Origin: Serratia entomophila | GTDB taxonomy: Bacteria > Pseudomonadota > Gammaproteobacteria > Enterobacterales > Enterobacteriaceae | Direction of reading: 5' to 3' | Length of the DNA: 64,000 bases | Assembly (NCBI RefSeq): GCF_021462285.1 | Contig: NZ_CP082787.1 | Location: 930,001-994,000, forward strand | Shown here: positions 16,834 through 26,051 of the stretch, in pieces | Layout of the letters: every line of letters starts with the position of its first letter | Numbering within the stretch: the stretch's first letter is position 1 | Program-made: the position numbers and the translations under genes | Notes under the pieces: model-generated | Seen by the model: only the letters and a program-made list of their open reading frames with translations | Told to the model about the DNA's origin: nothing | The model's database searches: none

Positions 16834-17688
16834 CTTGCGCGCCAGCAGCGTGGCGAACCGCAGGGAAATGCGGTTACCGGCGGCATCGGTCTTGTGCAAC
16901 TGCCCCAGCTCTTCGTTGTACTTGAGGATTTCCCAACCTCGATAATAGCGGCTCAGTTCTCCCGGCTTGAAGGTGAACGGGAAGGGCAGCGGGCAAGGGG
17001 TGTTCGGGGTATCCATCGCCGCGACGATCAGGTTGTGGCCGCCGCTGAGAGTGCTGTCCTGCATAGTCTGAATGAGGCTCGGTATTCGCTGCGCATCAAG
17101 GAACATCAGCACCACGGTGGAGAGAATGAAATCGTACTGGCCGCTGAAACTGTGGCTGTTGAGATCCTGCACCCCGGCGCGCAGGCGCAACAGCCGCTCC
17201 GCGTCGATAATCTGATTGAGGCGCTCAATCGAAGGCGCGTGCTTGTCCCAGGCGGTGACGTCGAAGCCTTTCAGGTTCAGGTACAGCGCGTTGCGCCCGC
17301 CGCCGCAGCCCAGATCCAGCGTCTTGCCCGGTGCGATGCGCGCGGCGGCTTCGATCACTTCGGAGTGGGTGCGCGTCAGCGAGTATTTTTTATGGTAGTA
17401 ATCTTCCGGCGTGCAGTAGAAGGCCAGCCGGCAAGCCATGTCGTCCGAGCAGGAGACGATGCGGTGCCACTGCTGCGGCTCGATAAACGGCGGCTGGCTT
17501 TCGGGGGTGAACTGCCAGGTTTCGGTAGTCTCGCCTTCTTCGGTCATTATGGCGAAGGTCAGGCTGCCGCTCAGCAGCGTCAGCTTCGCCCAGGTGCCGC
17601 TCTGGGTGTTATGCCGTTGGCGAAAGGCCTCCGGCAGGGTGGCGCTGTTCCATTCGGGCAAGGTTTTATAGCAAAGCAACCGATCCAT
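16828..17688 (-). CDS. tehB: TehB, tellurite-resistance SAM-dependent methyltransferase with N-terminal cupin-like domain
   Basis: 286 residues from the ATG at 17688, preceded by GAGGAGAG. The N-terminal 85 residues form the extra DUF1971-type beta domain also found in the long TehB of Haemophilus influenzae; E. coli TehB lacks it. The methyltransferase domain follows, with SAM motif [15 protein letters not shown] near residue 120. TehB detoxifies tellurite and selenite by methylation. No tehA is adjacent. It is convergent with the ada-linked oxygenase. Confidence 0.9.
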   Translation of the reverse strand: MDRLLCYKTLPEWNSATLPEAFRQRHNTQSGTWAKLTLLSGSLTFAIMTEEGETTETWQFTPESQPPFIEPQQWHRIVSCSDDMACRLAFYCTPEDYYHKKYSLTRTHSEVIEAAARIAPGKTLDLGCGGGRNALYLNLKGFDVTAWDKHAPSIERLNQIIDAERLLRLRAGVQDLNSHSFSGQYDFILSTVVLMFLDAQRIPSLIQTMQDSTLSGGHNLIVAAMDTPNTPCPLPFPFTFKPGELSRYYRGWEILKYNEELGQLHKTDAAGNRISLRFATLLARKL

Positions 17689-17866
17689 TAATCTCTCCTC
17701 AAGCTTGGCGAACAAAGTGATTTTATATGATGTATGTAAAATACATCTTTTTGGTCACCTTGCACATGTTTGAAAACCTCAAAGAGGCTCGGCGTGATTT
17801 AAACTGGATTGTGCCCGCCGGCTGGGCTAACTTCACAGCAGCCTATGCATAACGATCAGGGAAAAG

Positions 17867-18982
17867 ATGCCATTACGCCGTGTGATTCAATCCAAACTCT
17901 TGCGCCCGTTGAGCCTGGCCGCGCTGCTGGTGCTGGCCGGGTGCGCCAGTAAAACCGCCACCACTCCCCCTGCGGCGCGCCCCGCCGACGTGAAGGCGCA
18001 ACTGGTGCGGCTGATGCCGGCCAACGCCAGCGATCGTCAGGGCTGGGCCACCGACATCACCGCCGCGTTCGCCGCCCAGGGCATCGAACCGAGCAACGAG
18101 AATTTGTGTTCCGTGCTGGCGGTGACCGAGCAGGAGTCGACCTTCCAGGCCAGCCCGCAGGTGCCGGGGCTGGCGAAAATCGCCTGGAAAGAGATCGATC
18201 GGCGCGCCGACCAACTGCATATCCCTAATTTCCTGGTGCATACCGCCTTGCTGATCAAATCGTCTAACGGCAAGAGCTACAGCGAACGGCTGGACAAGGT
18301 GCGCACCGAGAAAGACTTGAGCGATATCTTCGATGACATGATCAACCGGGTGCCGATGGGGCAGACGTTGTTCGGCAAGCTGAATCCGGTGCATACCGGC
18401 GGCCCGATGCAGGTGAGCATCGCCTTTGCCGAAGCGCATGCGAAAGGGTATCCGTATCCCATCGACGGCTCAGTCCGCCGTGAAGTGTTCAGCCGCCGCG
18501 GCGGCATGTATTTCGGCATCGCGCACCTGTTGGGTTATCCGGCCGACTACAGCCGGCCGATTTACCGCTTCGCCGATTTCAACGCCGGCTGGTACGCCAG
18601 CCGCAACGCGGCGTTCCAAAGCGCGGTCAGCCGGGCGAGCGGCATTCCGCTGGCGCTGGACGGCGATCTGATCAACTACGGCACCGACAAACCCGGCTCC
18701 ACCGAGCTGGCGGTGCGCACCCTCGGTAAGCGGCTGGACATGAGCGATTCCGCCATTCGCCGGGCGCTGGAAAAGGGCGATCGGCTCGACTTTGCCGACA
18801 CCGATCTCTATGAGCGAGTTTATGCGTTGGCGGAGAAAACCACCGGCGGCAAATTGCCGCGGGAAATGCTGCCGGGCATCCAGCTGGAAAGCCCGAAAAT
18901 CACCCGCAAGCTGACCACCGCCTGGTTCGCCAAGCGGGTGGACGAGCGGCGGCAGCGCTGCATGGCGCGGGCCGGCGGTTAA
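17867..18982 (+). CDS. yaiW: YaiW, DUF1615 lipoprotein
   Basis: 371 residues with lipobox LLVLAGC (Cys near residue 26). E. coli YaiW is a surface-exposed outer-membrane lipoprotein of similar length that affects uptake of some antimicrobial peptides together with SbmA. Conserved-looking stretches are EQESTFQASPQVPGLAKIAWKE (lysozyme-like Glu region) and GGPMQVSIAFAE, which suggest a transglycosylase-like fold; activity is not shown. sbmA is not adjacent in this window. Confidence 0.87.
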   Translation: MPLRRVIQSKLLRPLSLAALLVLAGCASKTATTPPAARPADVKAQLVRLMPANASDRQGWATDITAAFAAQGIEPSNENLCSVLAVTEQESTFQASPQVPGLAKIAWKEIDRRADQLHIPNFLVHTALLIKSSNGKSYSERLDKVRTEKDLSDIFDDMINRVPMGQTLFGKLNPVHTGGPMQVSIAFAEAHAKGYPYPIDGSVRREVFSRRGGMYFGIAHLLGYPADYSRPIYRFADFNAGWYASRNAAFQSAVSRASGIPLALDGDLINYGTDKPGSTELAVRTLGKRLDMSDSAIRRALEKGDRLDFADTDLYERVYALAEKTTGGKLPREMLPGIQLESPKITRKLTTAWFAKRVDERRQRCMARAGG

Positions 18983-19036
18983 GTCTGAGGTGCAGCGCCG
19001 TGAGTGACGGGGTACGTCACCCGCGGCGCATCGGCC

Positions 19037-20716
19037 CTACGCGCTGCGGCGCGGGTTGGTCAGGCCGAAGTTGAAGTTATTGCAGCGGTTGCAGAACTCT
19101 TTCATTACCGGCGGGGTGTCCATCATCGGCACCTTCACTTCAATAAACGCCAGCCGATCCTGCCGCGAGGCGTGTTCCAGCGCCATCTCCAGCTGCTGGG
19201 TGGTTTCCACCGCCACGCTGAACGGTGCGGCGCCGGTATTCAGCACCGCCGGCAATCTGGCGTAGTCCCACGGCCCGATGTCGTTGTAGGACGAATTTTC
19301 CCCAAGAATATAGCGTTCGATGGTGTAGCCCGCGTTATTGATCAGGAAGATGATCGGCTTTTGCTCGCAGCGCAGCAGGGTAGAGATTTCCTGCGCGGTA
19401 AGCTGGAAGGAGCCGTCGCCGATAAACAGCAGATGCCGCCGCTCCGGCGCCGCCATCAGGGTACCGAGCAGCGCCGGCAGGGTGTAACCGATCGAGCCCC
19501 AAATGGGCTGGTTCACCACCGTCACGCCGTCGGGCATGCGCATGCCGCCGATGGCTGCGCCCGAGGTGCCGTTTTCCACCACCAATACGTCATCCTGCCG
19601 AATAAAGCGCTGCATGCGTTGCCAGAAGTAGGCCTGATCGATCGCCGCTTCGCCCGGCGTGGCCAGTTTATCACGCGGGTTAGGCAGCGGTGCCTGAGGG
19701 GCCGCCGCCGGCCCTTCATCCAGCTCCAGCAGCGCCTGCAGCAGGTCCGCCGCCGCCACCGCCGGATAGGAGGTGTTGTCCAGCTTCATCGAGAATGGCT
19801 GAATGTCGATCTGTGCGGCCGCAGGGATTTGATGCGAGAAGTAACCGGTGGTGGAATCCACCAGGCGCACGCCGAAGCTCAGCACGCAGTCGGCATGGGC
19901 CATGTGATCGTACAGCTCGGGGCGCGACAGGTTGCCGCTGTAACCGCCCATCCAGCCTGGGGTGCTTTCCGGGATGATGCACTTGGCCGTGGGCATAGCG
20001 GTCAACGGGATGGCGAAGCGCTGCGCCACCGCGATCGTCAGCTGCTGCAGCTGGTAGCGATCGACCATCTGGTCGACCAGAATAATCGGCCGCTGTGCGC
20101 GCCTGATCCGCGCCAGCAGCGCCATGGCGGCAAGCTGGACGTTATATTTATCGCTGGTCGGCAGCTGCGGCGGCGTGGGCTTTGCCGCTATTTCAATTTC
20201 CACGTCGCAAATATCCGAAGGCAGCTGCAGATAGACCGGTTTCTTTTCTGTCCAGGCACGGGAAATAACCCGTGGGATTTCCTGCGCCGCATTTTCCGGC
20301 GTAATTAATGCCTGAGCGACGGTAAATTGTTTGAAGCAGTTCATCACGTTGTCGAAATTGCCATCGGCCAGCGTATGGTGCAGCAGCTGGTGGTTTTTCA
20401 TTGCATGCAATGGCGGCGTGCCGGACAGGCAAATAACCGGCGCCGATTCGGCATAGGCGCCGGCGATGCCGGACAGGGCGGCCAGGTCCCCCACGCCATA
20501 GGTGGTGATCAACGCGCCCGCCCCCTTCAGCCGCGCATAGCCGTCTGCCGCATAGGAGGCATTCAGCTCATTGCAGTTGCCGATAAACGTCAGCTGCGGG
20601 TCCTGCTCAAGCAGTTCCAGCAGGCTCAGGTTATAGTCGCCCGGCACGCCATAAATGCGATCGATGTTCAGGGCGCGAAGCTGTTGCAGAATGAATGACC
20701 CGATAGTTATTTTCAT
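19037..20716 (-). CDS. ipdC: ThDP-dependent 2-keto acid decarboxylase (indolepyruvate/phenylpyruvate decarboxylase type)
   Basis: 559 residues, near the normal size of IpdC and pyruvate decarboxylases. The catalytic Glu is in NCNELNASYAADGYAR (about residue 50), the paired His in HQLLHHTLADG (about 114), and the ThDP motif GDGSFQLTAQE...NN near 435-465. IpdC makes indole-3-acetaldehyde from indolepyruvate on the way to auxin; related enzymes prefer phenylpyruvate or branched keto acids, so the substrate is uncertain. The gene stands alone with a long upstream gap. Confidence 0.85.
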   Translation of the reverse strand: MKITIGSFILQQLRALNIDRIYGVPGDYNLSLLELLEQDPQLTFIGNCNELNASYAADGYARLKGAGALITTYGVGDLAALSGIAGAYAESAPVICLSGTPPLHAMKNHQLLHHTLADGNFDNVMNCFKQFTVAQALITPENAAQEIPRVISRAWTEKKPVYLQLPSDICDVEIEIAAKPTPPQLPTSDKYNVQLAAMALLARIRRAQRPIILVDQMVDRYQLQQLTIAVAQRFAIPLTAMPTAKCIIPESTPGWMGGYSGNLSRPELYDHMAHADCVLSFGVRLVDSTTGYFSHQIPAAAQIDIQPFSMKLDNTSYPAVAAADLLQALLELDEGPAAAPQAPLPNPRDKLATPGEAAIDQAYFWQRMQRFIRQDDVLVVENGTSGAAIGGMRMPDGVTVVNQPIWGSIGYTLPALLGTLMAAPERRHLLFIGDGSFQLTAQEISTLLRCEQKPIIFLINNAGYTIERYILGENSSYNDIGPWDYARLPAVLNTGAAPFSVAVETTQQLEMALEHASRQDRLAFIEVKVPMMDTPPVMKEFCNRCNNFNFGLTNPRRSA

Positions 20717-21511
20717 TGGTTGCTCCGGATTATTTATTTTTCTTTTTCAGGCAGAAACAGCAAAGTAGATTGCTGGCGATGTTGTGCTGCGATAATTAAC
20801 AGTTATTTAAACCTGAGGGTTGTTCAAGCCGGAGCGGGCAGGTGGAAAATAGGCGGTTGTAGCAGGCGGTTTACGTCGCTAATTGCCTGTACGAGTCGTA
20901 TGGCTATTTAAGTGCGTGGGCAGGTGGTATTTTTCATTGGCGCGATATCAGCATGAAAATGGCCAGAGACCGTGCGGCATAAAGCAACAAGTATTCAACG
21001 CGGGTACTTTTAACGGAGAGGGAAATCCCGGCGCGCTGTTTCGCTGATTTTCTATGAATGCGCGCTATGAAGAAAAACCGGCTGCGTACAAATTGCATGA
21101 AACCAACGCGTAACCTGATTGGAACAAAATTATAACAATTGCAAATGCGGCCCATCGCCGACGCGTCATGTTTGCTTTACGGCTTTCATCGCCCGCGCAG
21201 CGGCGCGATTGTGCCGCAACCCCGTCTACGGGCAGCAAGCATAACGTGGCGGCCATCACACTATGCCCGGAAATGTGCGTAAACTATTCTCTACAATCGG
21301 AAGGCGAGTGCATTTTATGCCGGTAATGCGGAGTTTTCCGACAGACCGCCCCTTGAACGAAACGTAGGCTGAGCGCCCAGCCCGGCAACGGGTCTTACTA
21401 CGGCTAAACTTAACCAAAGCACAATGAGCCGTTGGATAAATTAGATACAGCTTGATCTTGCCTAAACGATAGGTAAGAATCCTCGGCCGTATTTTTTACA
21501 GGAGCTTTACG
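20717..21511. other. 795-base gap between ipdC and pagP
   Basis: This divergent intergenic region is far longer than any other here and has no reading frame with a good start site. The pagP side carries an imperfect hairpin at 21457-21477 and a C/G-rich stem (CCCG-GCAA-CGGG near 21380). I found no PhoP box of the usual GTTTA-N5-GTTTA form. A small RNA or long leader could sit here, but nothing proves it. Confidence 0.6.
21457..21477. promoter_or_regulatory. Imperfect dyad CTTGCCTA-N5-TAGGTAAG upstream of pagP
   Basis: Arms at 21457-21464 and 21470-21477 pair at seven of eight positions, 35 bases before the pagP start. It could be an operator or a leader hairpin. Confidence 0.35.
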
Positions 21512-22102
21512 ATGTTTTTTCAACGGACTCTTTTAGCATGTTCACTGGCGTTGATATTTCCTGCACTACCTTCTTACGCTGAGGTTGGTGCAGAAAGTAG
21601 CAACTCCGTACAGGCTGAAAAACCGGGTCTATGGCAGCGCTTCACCGATAACGTGGCGGAGACCTGGAACAACTCGCCCAACCACGATCTCTATATCCCG
21701 GCCATCACCTGGCACAACCGTTGGGCTTACGATGACGAGCACATCGACAAGTACAACGAACGCCCGTGGGGCGCCGGCTACGGCATTTCCCGCTACGACA
21801 GCGACGGCGATTGGCACGGCATCTATGTGATGGCGTTCAAGGACTCGTTCAATAAGTGGGAGCCGATCGGCGGCTATGCCTATGAGAAGATCTGGCGCCC
21901 GCTGGAAGACAAAGATTTCCGCCTGGGGCTGGGCTTTACCGCCAGCGTCACCGCGCGTGACAACTGGAACTACATCCCTATCCCGGCGCCGCTGCCGTTG
22001 GCCTCTGTCGGCTATAAACGGCTGACTTTCCAGGCCACCTATATTCCGGGTACCTATAACAACGGTAACGTGTTCTTCGCCTGGCTGCGCTGGCAGTTCT
22101 GA
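21512..22102 (+). CDS. pagP: Lipid A palmitoyltransferase PagP
   Basis: 196 residues with a signal peptide ending SYA|EVG. PagP is an outer-membrane eight-stranded barrel that moves a palmitate from phospholipid to lipid A, toughening the outer membrane against cationic peptides. The N-terminal amphipathic helix ([15 protein letters not shown]), the [24 protein letters not shown] core with catalytic Asp-Ser, and the final aromatic F of WLRWQF fit the family. Ribosome-binding site CAGGAG precedes the ATG. In other enterics it is PhoP-controlled; I see no clear PhoP box. Confidence 0.95.
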   Translation: MFFQRTLLACSLALIFPALPSYAEVGAESSNSVQAEKPGLWQRFTDNVAETWNNSPNHDLYIPAITWHNRWAYDDEHIDKYNERPWGAGYGISRYDSDGDWHGIYVMAFKDSFNKWEPIGGYAYEKIWRPLEDKDFRLGLGFTASVTARDNWNYIPIPAPLPLASVGYKRLTFQATYIPGTYNNGNVFFAWLRWQF

Positions 22103-22243
22103 GTGGCGGCGGAAAATTACCTGAATTCCTAAAAAGGCCGCGGCCGACAGAGATAAAGGAACTTGTCCCTTTTGGCGGCGTCGGAAGAGATGACCCGGCG
22201 CATTGCGCTGATTGCACGCCGTTATTACAGGAGTTTTACCACC

Positions 22244-22732
22244 ATGAACACCAAACATCGTTTACTGCTGGCGCTGACTTTGACCGCAACACTGGCCAGC
22301 GGCGCATCCCAGGCCGCCGGGCTGATGGACTCCCTCAGCAGCGCAGCCGGCGAGCTGAGCAAATCATCGGGCAGCGGTAACGGCGGCATGTCTCTTTCAT
22401 CGCTGACCGGGCTGTTGAACGGCGGCGACAAAGCCTTGAGCTCCAACAGCATGACCAACGCCGCCGGCATTTTGCAGTACTGCGTGAAAAACAATGTGCT
22501 GTCGGCTAGCGGCACCGAAGGGGTTAAAGACCAATTGCTCAGCAAGTTGGGCATCAGCAGCACGGAAAACGCCAAAAGCGAGGGCTACCAGCAAGGGTTA
22601 GGCGGCCTGCTGCAGACCGGTGAAGGCAAGAGCCTGGATCTGAACAACCTGGGCACCGCGCAAATCACCGAAAAAGTGAAGCAAAAAGCCTGCGATCTGG
22701 TGCTGAAGCAGGGCAAGTCCTTTATCTCCTGA
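22244..22732 (+). CDS. yjjA: YjjA, DUF2501 secreted protein
   Basis: 162 residues from the ATG at 22244 (CAGGAG upstream); an in-frame start at 22163 would remove the signal peptide from the terminus. Signal peptide ends SQA|AGL. The mature part is Ser/Gly/Leu-rich with two Cys (ILQYCVKNN and KQKACDLVL). DUF2501 proteins are periplasmic with no settled role; E. coli YjjA is similar in length. A strong terminator follows. Confidence 0.87.
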   Translation: MNTKHRLLLALTLTATLASGASQAAGLMDSLSSAAGELSKSSGSGNGGMSLSSLTGLLNGGDKALSSNSMTNAAGILQYCVKNNVLSASGTEGVKDQLLSKLGISSTENAKSEGYQQGLGGLLQTGEGKSLDLNNLGTAQITEKVKQKACDLVLKQGKSFIS

Positions 22733-22740
22733 CAGACCTG

Positions 22741-22770
22741 GCGGCGGAGCGCTCCGCCGCTTTCTCATTT
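22741..22770 (+). terminator. Rho-independent terminator after yjjA
   Basis: Perfect palindrome GCGGCGGAGC/GCTCCGCCGC (22741-22760) followed by TTTCTCATTT. Confidence 0.85.
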
Positions 22771-22784
22771 GCATAAGCCGAAAA

Positions 22785-23048
22785 ATGAAAAAGACTCTGA
22801 TGATCGCCCTGTTCGCGGGGATAGGCATGCTGCAGGGGTGCGCTACGAAAACCAACGACGCGCCGCCGCCGCCGCAGGCGAAACCGATAGGTATGGCGAA
22901 TCCCGCTGACGTGTACTGCACGGAGATAGGCGGCAAGCTGAACGCCAAGCAAAACGCCGACGGCCAGTACTCCACCTGCACCTTGCCGAATGGCCAGGAA
23001 GTTGAAAGTTGGGCGCTGTTCCGCCGCGACCACCCGGTGAAGAAATAA
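22785..23048 (+). CDS. DUF333 small lipoprotein
   Basis: 87 residues. Lipobox IGMLQGC with Cys at about 19, then a Pro-rich linker (DAPPPPQAKP), then a DUF333 domain NPADVYCTEIGGKLNAKQNADGQYSTCTLPNG with two Cys likely to pair. DUF333 lipoproteins are sometimes called hemolysin-like but have no proven activity. Starts 52 bases after yjjA beyond its terminator, so it is likely expressed by itself or by read-through. Confidence 0.85.
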   Translation: MKKTLMIALFAGIGMLQGCATKTNDAPPPPQAKPIGMANPADVYCTEIGGKLNAKQNADGQYSTCTLPNGQEVESWALFRRDHPVKK

Positions 23049-23058
23049 CGCCCGCGCG

Positions 23059-23679
23059 TTAAAATTCGCCGTCGCTGATGGCGTGAAACTGCTCGCCGCT
23101 GCCGGTTTGTAGCGTCAGCGGCATGCGCCAGCCGCTGTTTTGCCCCAGAATGAAGGGCCGGGAGCGGAAGCTGCAGCCGCTTTTGATATTCTTGATTTTC
23201 ATTACGTATTCCTTCGCCAAATCCACTTTGACGTCGAAGCTGCCGGCGGTAGGAATAAACACCTCGGCCAACTGCTGCGGCGCGCCCGCGGTTTCCAGCT
23301 TGACCAATACCGCAAAAGCATTGCCCCGATTATCCAGCGTCAAGCGATGCGCATTGCCGCCTGCCCGGCGCTCGGGTTGGTGCAGGTAGCCGGCCGATGG
23401 CGGCCAGGGCTGCCCGGCGTTGTCGTGCAGCGGGCCGCCGCACGGCTCGCGCGCCTCGCGCAGCGGCATTTCGCGCTTGATGGCGCGGTTGTAGTCGGCG
23501 GGCGACGCGGTGACCGACTCATCGTCATGCTGATGCGCGCGCAAATAGCGTTTAGCGCTGAGTACCCCGAGGGCAACCAGCATAAAGAAGACAAAAATCG
23601 TCAGGCGACTTTTGAAAATCAGCCCGAACAGCCTACCCGGTAATTGAAACAGCCACCTTGCGATTGTCGATAACATCAT
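23059..23679 (-). CDS. Hypothetical membrane-anchored protein, 206 aa
   Basis: One hydrophobic helix near residues 25-45 (SRLTIFVFFMLVALGVL), then a likely periplasmic domain rich in polar residues with two Cys (REPCGGPL and KSGCSFRS). I do not recognise the family. It is convergent with the DUF333 lipoprotein gene, ten bases apart, and divergent from the DeoR regulator gene. Confidence 0.7.
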   Translation of the reverse strand: MMLSTIARWLFQLPGRLFGLIFKSRLTIFVFFMLVALGVLSAKRYLRAHQHDDESVTASPADYNRAIKREMPLREAREPCGGPLHDNAGQPWPPSAGYLHQPERRAGGNAHRLTLDNRGNAFAVLVKLETAGAPQQLAEVFIPTAGSFDVKVDLAKEYVMKIKNIKSGCSFRSRPFILGQNSGWRMPLTLQTGSGEQFHAISDGEF

Positions 23680-23788
23680 TTTCCCTTAACGCCCAGGCCG
23701 TTACGTCTGCGGTAACGTTGCCTGCCTCAGTATAGCCAACATCCTGCGGGCTAAAATCCCTCATCGGCATTTTCTTCAGCAAAAAGCA

Positions 23789-23830
23789 TTGTACGATTTT
23801 GTACGTTTATGTACATTTGTGATCACTTAT
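23789..23830. promoter_or_regulatory. Four 10-base-phased GTAC/GATC repeats upstream of the DeoR gene
   Basis: GTAC occurs at 23791, 23801 and 23811, and GATC at 23821, each followed by a T-rich half (GTACGATTTT, GTACGTTTAT, GTACATTTGT, GATCACTTAT). The exact 10-base phase puts all copies on one helix face. It ends at the start of the regulator gene and is a candidate operator for it. Confidence 0.5.
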
Positions 23831-24632
23831 GCGCCACCGGAAAAAGTCGATGTCCAAACTGCTGCCCAATGAACGCCACCAGGCGATCCTCGCCGCGCTC
23901 CAGCAGGAGGGGCGGGTGCTGGCGCTGGAAATGGCGCAACGGCTGAACACCACCGAGGCGACTGTTCGCCGCGATCTCCGCCAGCTGGCGGCGCAGAACC
24001 TCTGCAAACGCATCTATGGCGGCGCATTGGCGCCAACCCCGGCCAACGGCCCCGTTGCCGAACGCCTGATGCTGAGCGGCGATGAGAAGCAGGCGCTGGC
24101 GCAGGCTGCGTTGGCGCTGCTGGGGGAAGGCCAGCTGATATTTCTCGACGCCGGCAGCACCCATCTGTACCTGGCCGATCTGCTGCCGCGCGACAGGCGG
24201 CTGACGGTGGTCACCAACGCACTGAGTATCGCCGGCAAAATGCTTGAGCGCCCCGGGATCCGCACCATCCTGATCGGCGGCGAGCTGGACGCCGAAGTAG
24301 GGGGCTGCGTGGACGCCAGGGCGGCGGCGGAGATCGACGGTTTTCATTTCGATATCGTCTTTACCGGCATCTGCGCCTATGACCCGATCGGCGGCTTCTC
24401 GGCCCTGAGTTATCAGGATGCCCAGTTCAAGAAACGGCTGCTCACCCGCGCCGGCAGCGTGGCGGTGCTGTGCACCCGCGACAAGCTCAATACCTATGCT
24501 CCCTATCCCTTCATGCCCGCCGGGCGGGTGGATCACTTGATCACCGCGCAGGGGCGGCACCCGCAGCTTGAACAGCAGGTGGCGCAGGGCGGCGGCAAGG
24601 TGCTGTACAGCGATTTATCAACCGGAGAGTGA
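23829..24632 (+). CDS. DeoR-family transcriptional regulator
   Basis: 267 residues from ATG 23829, or 260 from ATG 23850 (MSKLLPNERHQ), which fits the family start better; neither has a strong ribosome-binding site. The N-terminal winged helix reads RHQAILAALQQEGRVLALEMAQRLNTTEATVRRDLRQL. The DeoR sugar-phosphate sensor domain follows, with LFLDAGSTHLYLADLLP-type and TVVTNALSIA motifs. Ligand unknown. It is followed with overlapping stop/start by a VOC protein gene. Confidence 0.9.
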   Translation: MRHRKKSMSKLLPNERHQAILAALQQEGRVLALEMAQRLNTTEATVRRDLRQLAAQNLCKRIYGGALAPTPANGPVAERLMLSGDEKQALAQAALALLGEGQLIFLDAGSTHLYLADLLPRDRRLTVVTNALSIAGKMLERPGIRTILIGGELDAEVGGCVDARAAAEIDGFHFDIVFTGICAYDPIGGFSALSYQDAQFKKRLLTRAGSVAVLCTRDKLNTYAPYPFMPAGRVDHLITAQGRHPQLEQQVAQGGGKVLYSDLSTGE

Positions 24633-24634
24633 TG

Positions 24635-25018
24635 ATGAAAATAGCCCATGTTGCATTATGGACCCGCGATATCGACGCGCAGCTGGCGTTCTGGCAGCGC
24701 TATTTCAACGCAACGGCGGGGGAGGAGTACGTCAGCCGCAACCGGCCTGGGTTTGTCTCGCGGTTTATCAGCCTGGCTTCAGGCCCGACGCTGGAGATCA
24801 TGCGCCTGCCTCAGCTGTTGCCGCCGCAGGCGCAGGAGGAACGCGTCGGCTGGGCGCATATCGCCCTGTCGCTCGGCAGCGAGCAGCAGGTCGACGGCCT
24901 GGCGCAGCGCGCGCAGCGGGATGGCATTCTGCAGGCCGCGCCGCGCCGGACCGGCGACGGTTTCTATGAGGCGATCATTCGCGATCCGGACGGTAACGCC
25001 ATCGAAATTACCGCCTGA
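24635..25018 (+). CDS. VOC-superfamily (glyoxalase-like) protein
   Basis: 127 residues. The chosen ATG 24635 is six bases from GGAGA; ATG 24632 or GTG 24629 are alternatives. The fold is shown by KIAHVALWTRDIDAQLAFWQRYF at the start and GDGFYEAIIRDPDGNAIEI at the end, carrying candidate metal ligands (His 5, Glu near the C-terminus). VOC proteins include glyoxalases, dioxygenases and antibiotic-binding proteins. It is an operon partner of the DeoR regulator. Its stop is adjacent to that of the convergent LysR gene. Confidence 0.82.
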   Translation: MKIAHVALWTRDIDAQLAFWQRYFNATAGEEYVSRNRPGFVSRFISLASGPTLEIMRLPQLLPPQAQEERVGWAHIALSLGSEQQVDGLAQRAQRDGILQAAPRRTGDGFYEAIIRDPDGNAIEITA

Positions 25019-25930
25019 TCACTCCTCTTCAATCTCGGCGAACTGCTGCCCAAGATAGTCGAGCAGCAGCCGCACCGCCGGCAGCAGGCCGCGGCGTGAC
25101 GGATAAACCGCATGCACCACGCCGCCCTGCGGCTGCCAGCCGGGCAACAGCTGCACCAGTTCGCCGCGCAGCATGTCGTCGCGCATCATCATCGACGGCA
25201 GCTGCACGATGCCGGCGCCGGCAATAGCGGCGGTGCGCAGCATCAGCATATCGTCGGTCACCAGCCGTGGCGCGTGCTCCCATTCCACCTTTTCACCCTG
25301 CGGCCCGGTTAGCCGCCATTGATGCTGCGCGCGCGCCGGGCCGAGATCGAGCGTTGGGTATTTACGCAGATCTTCCGGCTGACGCACCGGCCCCAGCGTG
25401 CGTACCAGCGCGGGGCTGGCGGCCACGCACCAGGTTCGCTGCGCCAGGATCTTCAGCACCAGATCGCTGTCTTCCAGCGGCGGCGGCCGCACGCGGATCG
25501 CCAGGTCCAGGCCTTCCCCCACCACGTCTACCCGCCGGTTAGTCGCCTCGAGATGGACGCTAACCTTGGGATAATCAGCCATAAAGGCCGCTACCATGCT
25601 GCCGACGCGGGTGTGCAGGATCGCCACCGGGCAGGACATGCGCACCGTGCCGCAGGGTTCGGCGCGGGTCCGTTCGATCGCCTGCTGCGCGGCTTCCGCC
25701 TCAACCAGCATCGCCTTGCAATGCGCGTAATAGTTCTGGCCGACGTCGGTAACGGAGAAACGCCGGGTCGAGCGCTGAATTAAGCGCACGCCCAGGCGTT
25801 CTTCCAGCAGCGCCACCCGGCGGCTGAGCTTGGATTTGGGGATGCCGAGCGCCCGCCCGGCAGGGGCGAACCCTTGGTGATCGACCACGCTGGCGAAGAA
25901 AAACAGATCGTTCAGATCGGTAAACATCAT
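25019..25930 (-). CDS. LysR-family transcriptional regulator
   Basis: 303 residues. Winged helix at 5-63 (LFFFASVVDHQGFAPAGRALGIPKSKLSRRVALLEERLGVRLIQ in part) and a substrate-binding domain from about 90. The DHQGFAPAG variant and 'PVAILHTRV' region resemble the branch often found divergent from pirin genes in proteobacteria. It is divergent from the pirin gene with a TTGC-N11-GCAA dyad between, which makes the pirin and perhaps the YcaC gene its probable targets. Confidence 0.93.
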   Translation of the reverse strand: MMFTDLNDLFFFASVVDHQGFAPAGRALGIPKSKLSRRVALLEERLGVRLIQRSTRRFSVTDVGQNYYAHCKAMLVEAEAAQQAIERTRAEPCGTVRMSCPVAILHTRVGSMVAAFMADYPKVSVHLEATNRRVDVVGEGLDLAIRVRPPPLEDSDLVLKILAQRTWCVAASPALVRTLGPVRQPEDLRKYPTLDLGPARAQHQWRLTGPQGEKVEWEHAPRLVTDDMLMLRTAAIAGAGIVQLPSMMMRDDMLRGELVQLLPGWQPQGGVVHAVYPSRRGLLPAVRLLLDYLGQQFAEIEEE

Positions 25931-25969
25931 GGCCCCATCGTTCCATCAGTAGAACGCTGAGTGTACATC

Positions 25970-25988
25970 TTGCCTACTACTTCAGCAA
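25970..25988. promoter_or_regulatory. LysR-type T-N11-A dyad (TTGC-N11-GCAA)
   Basis: TTGC at 25970-25973 and GCAA at 25985-25988 with 11 bases between, in the 121-base gap between the LysR gene and the pirin gene. This spacing is the LysR-family operator rule. Confidence 0.5.
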
Positions 25989-26051
25989 ACCCGGTTGAAT
26001 TAAACTTCTGCCATCAACTTAAGGTCGTGAGACCTGAAACAGGAGTTCAAG

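Noticed and set aside
20934..21155. 73-codon minus-strand frame in the ipdC-pagP gap
   Set aside because: No ribosome-binding site or family resemblance; composition looks non-coding.
21270..21511. PhoP box in front of pagP
   Set aside because: GTTTA-like halves (for example reverse of TAAAC near 21405 and 21463) are not in the required 11-base tandem spacing.
23789..23830. Short repeats resembling the start of a CRISPR array
   Set aside because: Units are ten bases with no spacers and no cas genes; an operator array is the better reading.
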